In this document: positions 55,101-63,352 of the stretch, piece after piece
How the letters are laid out: each line of letters begins with the position of its first letter
How positions within the stretch are numbered: position 1 is the first letter of the stretch
Source: Xiphydria camelus
Taxonomy: Eukaryota; Arthropoda; Insecta; Hymenoptera; Xiphydriidae
Direction: 5' to 3'
DNA: 64,000 bases
Assembly (NCBI GenBank): GCA_963678675.1
Contig: OY783199.1
Coordinates: 18,655,709 to 18,719,708 of the forward strand
The notes under the pieces: generated by a model
What the model saw: only the letters and a program-made list of their open reading frames with translations
What the model was told of the DNA's origin: nothing
The model's database searches: none
Made by a program: the position numbers and the translations under genes

Positions 55101-57935
55101 CAGGAAATAATAGAATATTCTCAGATAATCAAGAATCACTTCAAAAGTGAAGTTATATTTCTCCCGAATTTTTTCATAACTCACATGGACGCTATTATGA
55201 AAAAATCTAAATAAAACTGGAACCCTTTCAGAGTGAGATCTATGCGGAAAAAAAGTCGCAACGCAAATCTTAGATGGTGAGTATCAGAGGCTTGTCGATC
55301 TGGCATGAAACGCCTCATATATTCTTCGACTAAGAATCTGTGTTCTTAAAAATTGGTAAGACCATCATACGTTCTTGATTCAAGAAACATTCATCATTCA
55401 CACCAACAATTATTTATCTCAGTGCGGTCGCGTTACTTGCCTTCTCGTTTATCGCGCGATCCACCGCCAGGATTCTCAGCTGGTACAGATACTTCTTCTC
55501 GTAATCCAAACGACCGATCAACCTGACGATACCCTTCCCGTTGACCGTCGTGATAGCGAACACGTCGTTGTCTCCGTCCAGCTCCTGCAGGTAGTAGACC
55601 ACCTGACCGTGCACGCCTTCATCGGCGTCGACGGCCTCCACGGTGGTTAAAACGCCCGGGCCCGAGTCTTCTCTCACCGTCAGGGTCGTCGGATGGGGAC
55701 GAAAGATCGGCGCGTTGTCATTGATGTCCTCCACCAGGAGCAAGAGGCTCTGAGTGATGAAGTTTCCCTCTCCCAACTTCCCGTCGGTCAGTGTCAACAC
55801 CAAGGCGTACTCGTCCTGGGCCTAGGAGAGAGAGTTTACCGAAAATTACATACTTTCGTCGCAGAGCTCTATATACGATCGACGGTAACGTACGAGATTG
55901 GCGAAAGTAAATAATTGAGACCTCAGCGAGAGAGAGGAGTCGTCGAAAAAATGATTAAAGACCGGAAGCAACGCGGTTCATGCGATGCGTGGCGGCACGT
56001 TTCGAATTCGGGACAATAATCCGGCACGGACCCCCTCCGGGGGAAATGGATCGGAACGTGATTCGGATTGGGCGGATTCCTTTTCGGCGGAAAGGTTCTG
56101 CGTGTCGCTCGCGGGATCTCGACTCTCTTTTCTCCCTTCGAAGCGCTACGGTTGTATCGCGTAATCGAACTGTCGCCTTTTGCAGAATCTTCATCGGCGA
56201 ATCTCGATCACCCGTCAAGGCGAAAGAAAATATTTTACTGTTACGACGGGGAGCGTTAAAAGCGGACCGAATCGACTCGAGTCGGTCGCGCGGACTCGGT
56301 TGGCTAAGCGGAACGGTCAAAACGCGGAGACGCTACCGATCGAGCGTTCCCCATTGAGAGCTGGTAAATCGACTTCCTTCGTGTAGAAGTTGGAAGTTTA
56401 TATGAAATCATTTTTTCCCGCAATCTTGAACGTCTTCGTCTCGCCTCGATGAAGTCGAGACGATGGGCTCGAACGAGTTTTCCGGAAATCGCGGACGGAA
56501 TAAATCGTCCGTCACGACCTGCGCGCGTACCTCTCTGTCCAGCAATTTATTGAGATAAATATTGGCTTCGTTGTGTTTGAAGTTCTCGACTCGAATGACA
56601 TCGCTCCCTGGTTGTTCTCTGACGCCGAACTGGAGCTCGTCTCCGTCTGGATCGAATCCTCGGAGTCTGTAGATCAGACTGCCTGTAATGAAATTAGATC
56701 ATCGCCCGCTGGTGTATAATTATAGAGTCGAATTAGCGCTGTTCCAGTCTGTAAATTATTATACGGTTGGACGACAATATTTAATTCGCGGAATTCTTCA
56801 GCGAAAATCGGAGCACCGAAAGATAAGCGAACTCGTCTGACGGATGTCCTCCGAAAGGTACGAATAGCGCGGACTCTTTGTACTGAGAAAACAATTTATT
56901 AACAGTTAATAAATGTAATTTCCAATATAGCGAAATATCAGTTTCGTTAGGAAAATAAAATATATATTAATTATTAAAGGGTTTATTTCATTCAAATAGT
57001 TGCTTCGGAGGATTTAACTGTGCCAAAGGAATTTCGTAATATTTAACGAATATCTACTTGATTCAATAAAATTGAACAAATTATTATTTAAATTATTTCT
57101 CGCTGTATACCAAATATTCCATCGAAAAATAGTGAAAAGCATTCTCGAGAGCCATTACATCAACTGCATCGACCCAAAGAAGCAGCCAACTTGATTTCGT
57201 GTGTTGTATGCTTGAAAGATACCTACGCGGAAGGAGGCTAAATTCGTTACAGTGCTTGTCGAGAGTAAATACACAAGGCCTAGGCTGATGTCCTAGAATC
57301 CATAATTATAATGGATATTATAAATTTTTAACGTGTCCCGTATTAATGCAACTATTTGTATGTGTCCGGTACTAGGTGTCAATTATTAAAGCAATGAAAA
57401 ATGAAGTGCGTGTTGATTGTCAATTTTCAAGTCGATAAAAATGTAAACCTGATGGGATTTATTAATTTGCTATATATATGCAGTATATAGTATACTTCTA
57501 TATAGAAAATAATAACCCTTAAAAAAACAATTACATCATTATTTATCGAAAAATAACCTTAAGTGTCCATCATCAGAGGAACTCCCCATATTTACTTGAT
57601 CTAAACAAATGTTTATTTCGACACATTCAAACAAACTTTTATTAACTAAAATAAATTGTGTCTTTTTGTACGACATGGTCTGTACCAGTTCTTCGAATCT
57701 CATTAATTCGATCAAGCAATTACGTCGATCACTCACCGACCGGCGTTTCCAGTCCCTCTTTCAACCTGAGGACGATTTCCGTTTGGCCGTCGATGAGGAA
57801 CCGCGGAGGACTGTTTCCGGCGGAAGACGAAGACAGGCACGCCAATAAGAAGGTCACGCATCCCACCTTGAAGCGGATTCTCTCGAAGAGATCGTACGAC
57901 CGCGAGGTCCCCGTCGTTTTCTTCTTCGAGATCAT
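43112..57935 (-). CDS. Cad87A: Cad87A, CDH23-type cadherin
   Basis: Complete coding region, 25 exons and 1,902 residues; ATG at 57935-57933, TAG at 43114-43112. It is a single-pass cadherin of the CDH23 class. A signal peptide (hydrophobic core VGCVTFLLACL, about residues 25-36) precedes about 14 cadherin repeats, marked by linkers EDINDNAPIF, TDVNDETPKF, RDQNDNYPEF, EDVNDNPPMF, KDVNDNAPTF, VDVNNKPPVF, EDENDNNPRF, LDENDNNPYF, IDVNDNAPKI, TDYNDNPPLF and SDINDNPPKF. Residues about 1608-1712 (FIYLLREDQKVRFVL, GNVTGAIVNVD, DLYLHLVNRRDNSILEVADV) match the membrane-adjacent domain of vertebrate CDH23 as I recall it. TM helix is about 1735-1756. The tail holds VPNTNKHSMEGSNPIWM, like CDH23 MPNTNKYSFDGANPVWL, and ends ETTEL, a class I PDZ ligand like CDH23 EITEL. 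The length is close to fly Cad87A (about 1,975) and far below the 27-repeat vertebrate protein. Confidence 0.92.
43505..43800. mobile_element. Family I MITE in a Cad87A intron
   Basis: Ends ACTGAGAGAAATAATTGCTG and CTAGCAATTATTTCTCTCAG + TGTA. Close to the family consensus. Confidence 0.8.
44660..45158. mobile_element. Family IV MITE interrupted by a family I element
   Basis: The left part ACTGAGAAAAATAACTTGGT runs to ACATGCCTA (44729). The right part restarts at GTTATTTTAACCGGAAAATG and ends TTATTTTTCTCAG. The insertion occupies 44730-45027 with TA on both sides. Confidence 0.75.
44730..45027. mobile_element. Family I MITE nested in a family IV MITE
   Basis: CACTGAGATAAATAATTGCT at one end and CAGCAATTATTCCTCTCAGTG at the other (one base beyond the quoted limit omitted). 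TA duplicated on each side. Confidence 0.75.
45604..46039. other. Cad87A intron 19, no feature seen
   Basis: 436-base A/T-rich intron without a recognised repeat. Confidence 0.45.
46333..46978. mobile_element. Family I MITE interrupted by a CCCAG-ended element
   Basis: The left half CACTGAGAGAAATAATTGTT runs to CTTGAAAGAATATA near 46517. The right half resumes at TATTCTCCGACCAAGAATCT near 46879 and ends CACTAGCAATTATTC. The foreign segment lies between. Confidence 0.75.
46522..46876. mobile_element. CCCAG(A)TAGAC element nested in a family I MITE
   Basis: TA-CCCAGATAGACTTGTAC at the left and GTACATTTGTCTACCTGGG-TA at the right form imperfect inverted ends. About 355 bp with no open frame. 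Confidence 0.65.
47697..47983. mobile_element. Family I MITE in a Cad87A intron at 47.7 kb
   Basis: Ends CACTGAGAGAGGAATAATTG and GCATTTATTTCTCTCAGTG + TA. Interior AAGAATATATATTCTTGATT. Confidence 0.78.
48329..48641. mobile_element. CGGTTTTAA element with AATT target duplication, copy 3
   Basis: AATT precedes CGGTCTTAATGAAAAG, and TTAAAACCA precedes AATT. Interior TTGTGACGTCATCGAAACGC and GAGACGCACTTATACC. The right end lies 11 bases from the donor of Cad87A exon 15. Confidence 0.75.
50129..51406. other. Cad87A intron 10 with retroelement-like and palindromic repeats
   Basis: The longest Cad87A intron here. 50385-50935 resembles the 3' region of an insect non-LTR element or SINE: GCAAAGCCCGCGACTTCG, later GCAAGTTTCATTGGAATTGG followed by TTCAGTCGTTTTTCAG, and CAGACAGACAAAAG. 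No reverse transcriptase frame remains. A palindromic element follows at 51067-51225. Confidence 0.5.
51067..51225. repeat. Palindromic repeat related to 63727-63870
   Basis: Inverted ends CAATCACTATTGTCTCATTA and TAATGAAATAATAGTGATTG. The middle (TAGATTGAAACGTAATCTTC, AAAAAAGTATTATAC) is present in reverse complement in the 63.7 kb copy. Confidence 0.6.
53061..53322. mobile_element. Family III MITE, copy 5, forming the acceptor of Cad87A exon 6
   Basis: TACACCAGGAAGACAATTTA at the exon side and ACTATTTTCTCGATG on the far side. Interior TTTAGGACAAGAAGATTATG, AAATGGTTGCCTCGAAGGAT and CGCCATATTCAAGCAAATG identify the family. The TA/CAC end overlaps the minus-strand acceptor GTGTAG ending at 53060. 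Confidence 0.8.
53826..54190. mobile_element. Family IV MITE interrupted by a GGGTAAAC element
   Basis: CACTGAGAAAAATAACCTGG at the left, TTGACTAGATCATTTTTCTT at the right, with AACCAAACGGTTTGG inside. The interruption lies at about 53966-54094. Confidence 0.72.
53966..54094. mobile_element. GGGTAAACYG short element nested in a family IV MITE
   Basis: Inverted ends GGGTAAACCGTCCAGTTGAA + TGGCCAC and GTGGCCATTCACTGGTCAGT + TTACCC, flanked by TA. About 127 bp. Confidence 0.7.
54603..55424. mobile_element. Family I MITE interrupted by a 540-bp element
   Basis: The left half runs AATTCATTGCTGGTACC...CTTGAATCAAGAATA. The right half starts TTCTTCGACTAAGAATCTG and ends ACCAACAATTATTTATCTCAG, 15 bases from the GC donor of Cad87A exon 3. 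Confidence 0.72.
54782..55319. mobile_element. GGGGCGTTCCACGC..AGATCGACAA element nested in a family I MITE
   Basis: Ends GGGGCGTTCCACGCTAGATC + GACAA and TTGTCGATCTGGCATGAAAC + GCCTCA are diverged inverted repeats, about 26 bp. The interior is A/T-rich with no intact open frame. Confidence 0.68.
55822..56530. other. Cad87A intron 2, CpG-rich, no feature seen
   Basis: About 700 bases, GC-richer than neighbouring introns at 55920-56500. Open frames on both strands show no known domain. Confidence 0.45.
56881..57108. mobile_element. Family III MITE, copy 6
   Basis: ACTGAGAAAACAATTTATTA at the left, AATTATTTCTCGCTG at the right. Interior AAATATCAGTTTCGTTAGGA and TGCCAAAGGAATTTCGTAAT. Confidence 0.7.
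57109..57736. other. Cad87A intron 1, remainder
   Basis: No gene. A fragment CTAAACAAATGTTTATTTCG plus ACACATTCAAACAAAC at 57600-57640 looks like a partial family III end. Otherwise nothing seen. Confidence 0.4.
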
Positions 57936-58322
57936 CCTAGATCGAAGGCGCGCCGTTTGAAGGTCCCACGCATAGTTTCACCGCGTCGAACGTTGGACGC
58001 GCTTCTCGAATTCGATTCCCGTGCGGCGTAGACGACGACGTCGACGGGACGAAGAGAAACGATTGTACTAATAATCTCTGGATTCGTCTCTAATTAACTT
58101 CGGGAGCGGCGACGCGCTGCGGATTCCCATGGTCCCGTCATAACGATCTGAAAGCAGGAGAATCGCGGATTCGTGAAGTCTCACATTGAAGTTGCGAAGA
58201 CGCTCGTGGGACGATGAAGCGATATGTATGTAATTCTTCAAGGAGCAAAATTAATGGACTTTATATAAATTCGTAGAGTGAAACGTAGCCGAATTTGTAT
58301 GCACTATGTGTTAGTATACGAA
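57936..58322. promoter_or_regulatory. Region immediately upstream of the Cad87A start codon
   Basis: CpG-rich for about 180 bases next to the first exon. No TATA box or initiator could be identified with confidence. Listed only because the promoter or 5' UTR must begin here or further right. Confidence 0.25.
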
Positions 58323-58593
58323 CACAGAGAAAAAGAATTAATTAGATCTATTGAAATTTACTTGCGGACTTGCAAGTAATTATTTATTTATATCCATTAT
58401 CAGTAGATTCTTAAAGTAAGACTTACGTTGCCTGTAATAGTTTTAAATTAATTTAACTTAACTAGGTAATTATCAGGCCAAACAACTTTTAACAACAAGC
58501 ACCTCACGTCTGATGTTTCGGTTACTTTTCGAACTCTCTTCACTTAAGTTAAATTAATTATTAGTAGATAAAACTAATTATTTTTCTCTGTGA
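58323..58593. mobile_element. Family VI MITE, copy 2
   Basis: CACAGAGAAAAAGAATTAAT at one end, ACTAATTATTTTTCTCTGTG at the other. Inner TTGCAAGTAATTATTTATTT and a central segment with TTTAACTTAACTAGG/CACTTAAGTTAAATT not seen in the other copies. Confidence 0.7.
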
Positions 58594-58673
58594 AGTCATT
58601 ATTCCATTACGTTTCTTTCCTGAGTAACCAGAGAATAGTTTATTTATATAGTTAAAGAACGTACACACTGTAA

Positions 58674-58816
58674 AAAATTCTGTGGTGTGAAACTATATAG
58701 ACTACTTTTGGTATTAGATAACAATGGTATAAGACTGAATGACACCAAATGTGACCTACTTATAGGTACACACTGGTGAATTGATGTTAAAAATTAACAC
58801 CATTTTTTTACTGTAT
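58674..58816. mobile_element. CACAGTAAAAAA MITE, copy 4, reverse orientation
   Basis: CACTGTAAAAAATTCTGTGG at one end and ACACCATTTTTTTACTGTATA at the other, first 20 bases shared with the family. Interior GACTGAATGACACCAAATGT. Confidence 0.7.
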
Positions 58817-58885
58817 ATACTTGATTCTGACTAAAGAAATATTTCGTTGAGTCAAGCAAATATATGTTAATTATTCACGGTAAGA

Positions 58886-59370
58886 TTGATGCTGGTAAAT
58901 TTTACTGTACTTACGATACAATAAAGAAGGTATACTCGATCTATATATATATATATATAGGCGGTAAAGTTTTATATGGATTATACATGATTTCTGTATA
59001 AACCATACATGGACTACATATGGATTATACAAAAATGTTAAAGATTCAAATTATCCATACGTGGTCCATATATATGGTTTATATATAAATCACATATAAT
59101 CCACATAGGACCAAATCCATATATGTGTGTGGACTATATACAAACCATATAGAACTTTTCCGCCTGGGGAGGATTTTCGGATGTAGGTATTACGGTACGA
59201 TTCTACAGTAATTTTTTTCTTCTAAAAACATTAAATCGTAACAGTTTACATTACAATTTATTAATTTGTAAGGAGAAAAATTTTCTTCAACACAATAGGA
59301 ACATCAGAAAACCCTTATCTGTACCTCTTTTATCGTAAATACAATAAAATTTACTAATATCAGTCTTTCC
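58886..59370. mobile_element. Middle element of the nest
   Basis: Left GATGCTGGTAAATTTTACTG and right CAATAAAATTTACTAATATC match the arms of the 31565-31790 foldback. They are interrupted by 58959-59166. Confidence 0.68.
58959..59166. mobile_element. GGCGGAAAAGTTCTATATGG element, innermost of the nest
   Basis: GGCGGTAAAGTTTTATATGG at the left and CATATAGAACTTTTCCGCC at the right. Interior full of ATATGGTTTATATAT/CATATAATCCA palindromes. A second copy starts at 59513. Confidence 0.72.
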
Positions 59371-59512
59371 ATGTTAAAAGGCTCATTTCATTTTAACGTA
59401 AAAACAGTGATAGTTGAGAAATATTTACTTGGCTCAACGAAATAATTCTTTCACCATGATCCGGTATACGTTTATTAACTATAAATAAATTGTCCTCTCA
59501 GTGCAGCGACCT

Positions 59513-59740
59513 CAGGCGGAAAAGTTCTATATGATCATTATATGTGGTTTTTGGTCATGTATGGATTACATATTATTTCTATATTAATCATATACAGACT
59601 ATATATGGATTATATAATCATACAAAAATCTATACGTAGTGCTTATATGGTTAATATAAAAATTACATATAATCCCTATATGATCAAATCCATATATGAA
59701 TCATATAAAAAATATGTACCTATAGAATTTTTTCGCCTGG
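59513..59740. mobile_element. GGCGGAAAAGTTCTATATG element, copy 2
   Basis: CAGGCGGAAAAGTTCTATAT at the left and TATAGAATTTTTTCGCCTG at the right. Carries TACC inserted at 59717-59722 relative to copy 1. Confidence 0.72.
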
Positions 59741-60455
59741 GACTCTATTATCGAGGAGGTGTTATATACAAGTACATATATGTGTGGCCAGCGGGCGGCT
59801 GATCGGAGGAAGTAGAAAGGAAGGGCAGAAGATCTGGAGGGGATTCGACGCGGCTGGCGAGCCTCGCGCTGCCGCGATAGTTTAAATAATGACCACACTC
59901 TATAGCTTCCTGCGTGTACGTAGGTATATGTGCCGTTCGACGTTATGTACGCCTGATACTCGGCGCATGCGAACGTTCTCGGACGCGCATCTGGTACAAA
60001 ACCTCGCGCACTTCCTCCGCGCGCGTGTCCGCGCGCACGCCGATGCTCCGAGAATGGCAGGTGCCGAACACGATTCGATTTACGAGATTTAATCGAGCCC
60101 TCGCGGGATGGCTTTGTTCATTCGCTCCTCACTTCCTGCAGCGACGACTGGAAGAGTTTCTTGAACCTGCCACCGCAGGGCTTTCTCTCGGTGCGGAACG
60201 AGTAGCCGGGCGTCGCGGGCTACGCGCAATGTCAAGTGTCGCCCGGGTGACCGCAGAAGCGATTAATCGAGTGAAAGCGAGACGCGGGGCATCCTTTGGA
60301 TTCTCACGATGCAATATTTCACGGTTCGACGCGATTTCAGAGGGAGATGCTGCATCGGTTGCGAGATAATTGGGATGCTGAAGCTGTGGTAGTCTTACGA
60401 TTCCTCGCGATCAAGATAGACGTGTGACGATTGTACCTATGTATTATACTCGTAT
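59741..60455. other. Intergenic, CpG-rich, no gene recognised
   Basis: Overlapping frames at 59889-60369 on both strands without domain features. No repeat recognised. Confidence 0.35.
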
Positions 60456-60711
60456 ACACAGAGAAAAAAAATTAGTTTGATTTACTGAAAATTACTTGCG
60501 GTTATTTATTTATATTATTTGTTTATATTAATGAAATCTTTTACTACATCAATTTGATATCTCTTCCTTACAGTCATATCGAATAATATGTGATTGCATG
60601 GAAGAAATCTCAATTTAATATGAAAACAGATCAAATTGATGTAAGTAAATAATTACTTGCTACCCTGTGAGTAATTATTAGTAGATCCAACTATTTCTTT
60701 TCTTCTGTGTA
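60456..60711. mobile_element. Family VI MITE, copy 3
   Basis: CACAGAGAAAAAAAATTAGT and TTTCTTTTCTTCTGTG + TA ends. Inner GAAAATTACTTGCGG and AAATAATTACTTGCTACC. Confidence 0.7.
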
Positions 60712-61009
60712 GGCTGCTAGCATCGGCGTTAAAAGATTTCCAAGGCTCTCACTTGGTCATTTATTTAATGACTAGGTCATTTCTTTCAATCGAGACAGTA
60801 GAAAGTAATTTTTATTTTTAAGAGTCACCAAGACTAATTATTTTTAAGATTTCGATCCTTGATTTGGCATGTAATTTCACGATAACTTCCCGCCCCTAAA
60901 GTGCAACAATAATTCCTATGAATTCTCAGTTTTGGAATCGTCCAGATTCTGTAAATGGTTATGATAGTACACAACAAGCAGTCGGTACCGCTGCGCATTT
61001 TTTTTTGTA

Positions 61010-61219
61010 CACGGAAAAAAATTAATCGTAGCATTTACAAAGTTTGTGGTAAATTTCAAGGCAAGGCCAATTTATTTTTACGATAACTACAATTTTAGAA
61101 AAAATTATGGTAGAACTTGCCGTAATTTTGACTAAAATTTAAGTTATTGTAACAATAAATTGGTCTGTTTCGAAATTTACTACAAACTTTTAAATGCTAC
61201 GATTAATTTTTTTCCGTGT
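61010..61219. mobile_element. CACGGAAAAAAATTAATCGTAGC foldback, copy 1
   Basis: Long arms: AAATTAATCGTAGCATTTAC + AAAGTTTGTGGTAAATTTC against GAAATTTACTACAAACTTTT + AAATGCTACGATTAATTT. TA flanks. Confidence 0.8.
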
Positions 61220-61811
61220 AGTGTGAGAAAAGGTTTATTAAAGTATTTGTTCGTTAAAGTGTGATTTAATTTCTTATCTCATAATTTCGATGTGTTCTTA
61301 TAAAAATAATTTATGTTGATTATAAATCTCTTAATCAATTTCCTTCAATATTATTTGCTCGAAACTTATCCGAATTTATTGCAAACACTATTCGACCGCT
61401 TTTTGCTTGTCCCTTCATAATACTCAAATAAGAAAAGATTGGTCGATTTTTTGTCATTTTTTTCAGATAAGAAGTCATTAAAACCCACTGTTTTTGAACA
61501 TCTGACTGAATAAGGAGCCCTGGATTTCTACACGCGGTTATGCACGGCGTGTCGCTTTCTACGGTGCGAGAAGAAAATCGACATATCAAATTTTTCTTTT
61601 CTTCACCTACAGAATTACGTAACGTCGTTACGCCCTTCAAACAGTGCGGCGCGATCGCGTTGGTTTCTTATCCGTGTACGCTTCAGTTTCTTTACGACGA
61701 GATTCGATTCATTGATGTCGAGAAACCGGAAATTCTCCTCTCCGTTGTAAACGTAACACACCCATAAAATAAAGTATACAGTTATGAGAGTTTAAGCAGA
61801 TGAAATGTACA
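61219..61811. other. Intergenic, no gene recognised
   Basis: Short frames at 61335-61767 on both strands, no recognisable product. Confidence 0.35.
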
Positions 61812-61959
61812 TACATGAGAAAAAAATTTGCGGTCAATTTCGGGACAAGGCCAATGTTATGATAATAATAACAATAATTTTAACGTAACAATAAATTGGC
61901 CTTGTCCCGCATTTTACCACAAATTTCGTAAATGTTACGATTTATTTTTTCTCCATGTA
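61811..61959. mobile_element. Foldback related to 61010-61219, shorter copy 2
   Basis: ATGAGAAAAAAATTTGCGGT + CGGGACAAGGCCAAT against ATTGGCCTTGTCCCG + CACAAATTTCGTAAATG and TTTTTTCTCCATG. The same CAAGGCCAAT core as copy 1. Confidence 0.7.
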
Positions 61960-62828
61960 GAGTATATAATATTGTGTGGCCTATATATATCTCTCTCCCT
62001 CTTTCTATTGAATGCGTTTATTATGTATGATAGGTGGTTACATAGTGGGAGGGAGCAAGGGAGAGGAGGGGGAGTCAGCAACTGTATGTTTACCCCATAT
62101 GTACGCTTCGAAATCTTTCGCCACCGTTTGCAAAGAATAACTGCGATAAGAGTAGCCCGGTTGTTGACCGCGCACGCACATCGGTCGCTTCTGCCTCGCT
62201 CGCGCCGTTCCTTGATCCGTCGTGGGCGAGAGCATCCGGCTGTGGTCAGTGGTCTGCAAGGCCGACGTCCGGAAGCCACTATAATTACGCCGAGATCGCG
62301 AGCGACATTAATTCAATCTCGAAGAATATCTAGGATTGTTAACGGGACTCCTCTTCCCCGAGATATTCGTCCGGGTATCGTCCTTCCGAGAAGAAAGTGC
62401 AACGGGAGATGACCGTAGTCGCGCGCAATCGTCTCGTTTGCTCCAAATTGTCGCCTAACGACTCTTTTGGTACTCCTGAGTGTAATAACGCTTTAAAAAA
62501 CAGCAAGGCGGGCGGTGCTCCTCTTGCCAACAAACTGTATCCGCCACGCTATTACCTCGAACGAGGCTCTCTCGTTGAGCGTGAGTGTATGCGTTTTGAA
62601 ATTCAATTAAAACCTCGCGCGCGGACCGCGTTTGTGTTTTTAATCGCGTCGAGTACCGTGTAACTGGTGCGGTGGAGCGCGGGTACGCGCGGATGCGAGA
62701 TTCCGGACGAGGATGTAATTGTTTATCTTCGGTTAACGCCTGATTTTTGTTCCTTATCTGTGCCATCGCGAATTAACACTAGATTGAGCCGAACAAGTTT
62801 TATTCACAGCGCACGGACAATATTCGTA
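61960..62828. other. Intergenic, CpG-rich block, no gene recognised
   Basis: 62040-62660 is GC-rich with overlapping frames on both strands (up to 194 residues including the A/T-rich left part). No domain or codon signal recognised. Confidence 0.35.
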
Positions 62829-63121
62829 CACGGAGAAAAAACGATTTTGGAGTCTTAACAAAACTAAGTTTTGCCGGGAACTGTTTGTTATCGTAACAGA
62901 AATATTATCTGTGGCAGCAAACGATAAGTTCAATAATAGCAAACGTAATTTTAATCAGGGTGAACTTTGTTTTGTAAAAATATTTGCTACCCAAGCAAAT
63001 ATTTTTATCATTATTAGGTAGACATATCTTTTGCCATCACAGATAATGCTTTTGTCATGATAGCGAGAAATTCTCAGCGAAATTTAGTTTTGTTAAAATT
63101 GAAAAATCATTTTTTCCGTGT
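62829..63121. mobile_element. CACGGAGAAAAAACGATTTTGG foldback
   Basis: Ends CACGGAGAAAAAACGATTTT and AAAAATCATTTTTTCCGTG + TA. Arms TTAACAAAACTAAGTTTTGC/AATTTAGTTTTGTTAA and GAAATATTATCTGTGGCAGC/CCATCACAGATAATGC. Confidence 0.75.
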
Positions 63122-63243
63122 ATATTCAGTTTAGTGTATTTCGATTTAATAGAACATCAATATTTTATCGTAATGCGTATACAACTTTGCTTCCGCTGTT
63201 TTTCCGAAATTTGAGGTTTTATTGTAAAAAACAGGTTATACAT

Positions 63244-63352
63244 TCATGATTCAAAGTATTGTCCATCGCTGTCCACTACTTTCTCCCATCTTTCGGGCAG
63301 CGTACGAATCCCGCGTTGGAAAAATTGGTCATCTTTTGAAGCGATCCACGAA
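63244..63352 (-). pseudogene. Mariner-type transposase remnant, C-terminal end
   Basis: The minus strand reads VFVSWIASKDDQFFQRGI then RTLPERWEKVVDSDGQYFES and a stop (63246-63244). This is the typical end of insect mariner transposases, with the pattern FF..GI..LPERWEKV...DG.YF. No continuation with the catalytic D,D(34)D domain was found upstream within the window, so it is a truncated relic. Transposases of this superfamily duplicate TA on insertion, as most of the small elements in the window appear to do. No evidence links this relic to their movement. Confidence 0.7.

Larger units (their letters stand above)
43112..57935 (-). other. Cad87A: Exon map of Cad87A
   Basis: Exons 5' to 3' on the minus strand: 57935-57737, 56682-56531, 55821-55441, 54368-54239, 53764-53397, 53059-52915, 52829-52574, 52469-52195, 52112-51787, 51718-51407, 50128-49855, 49785-49485, 49392-49197, 49108-48951, 48837-48653, 48240-48017, 47594-47406, 47322-47029, 46279-46040, 45603-45418, 45330-45194, 44453-44062, 43976-43844, 43454-43320 and 43232-43112. 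The total is 5,709 bases. Borders are GT-AG except the donor after 55441, which reads GCAAGT and is required by frame. Exon 23 has a weak acceptor lacking a clear pyrimidine tract. Exon 6 uses an acceptor at the edge of a repeat element. Confidence 0.83.
58820..59504. mobile_element. Outer element of a three-level nest
   Basis: The left part CTTGATTCTGACTAAAGAAA + TATTTCGTTGAGTCAAGCAA and the right part TTGGCTCAACGAAATAATTC + ...AAATTGTCCTCTCAGTG are the same type as the 26147-26543 host. They are separated by 58886-59370. Confidence 0.65.

Noticed and set aside
61828..62412. 194-residue plus-strand frame
   Set aside because: Begins inside a MITE and crosses from A/T-rich to GC-rich sequence with no recognisable protein; likely chance.
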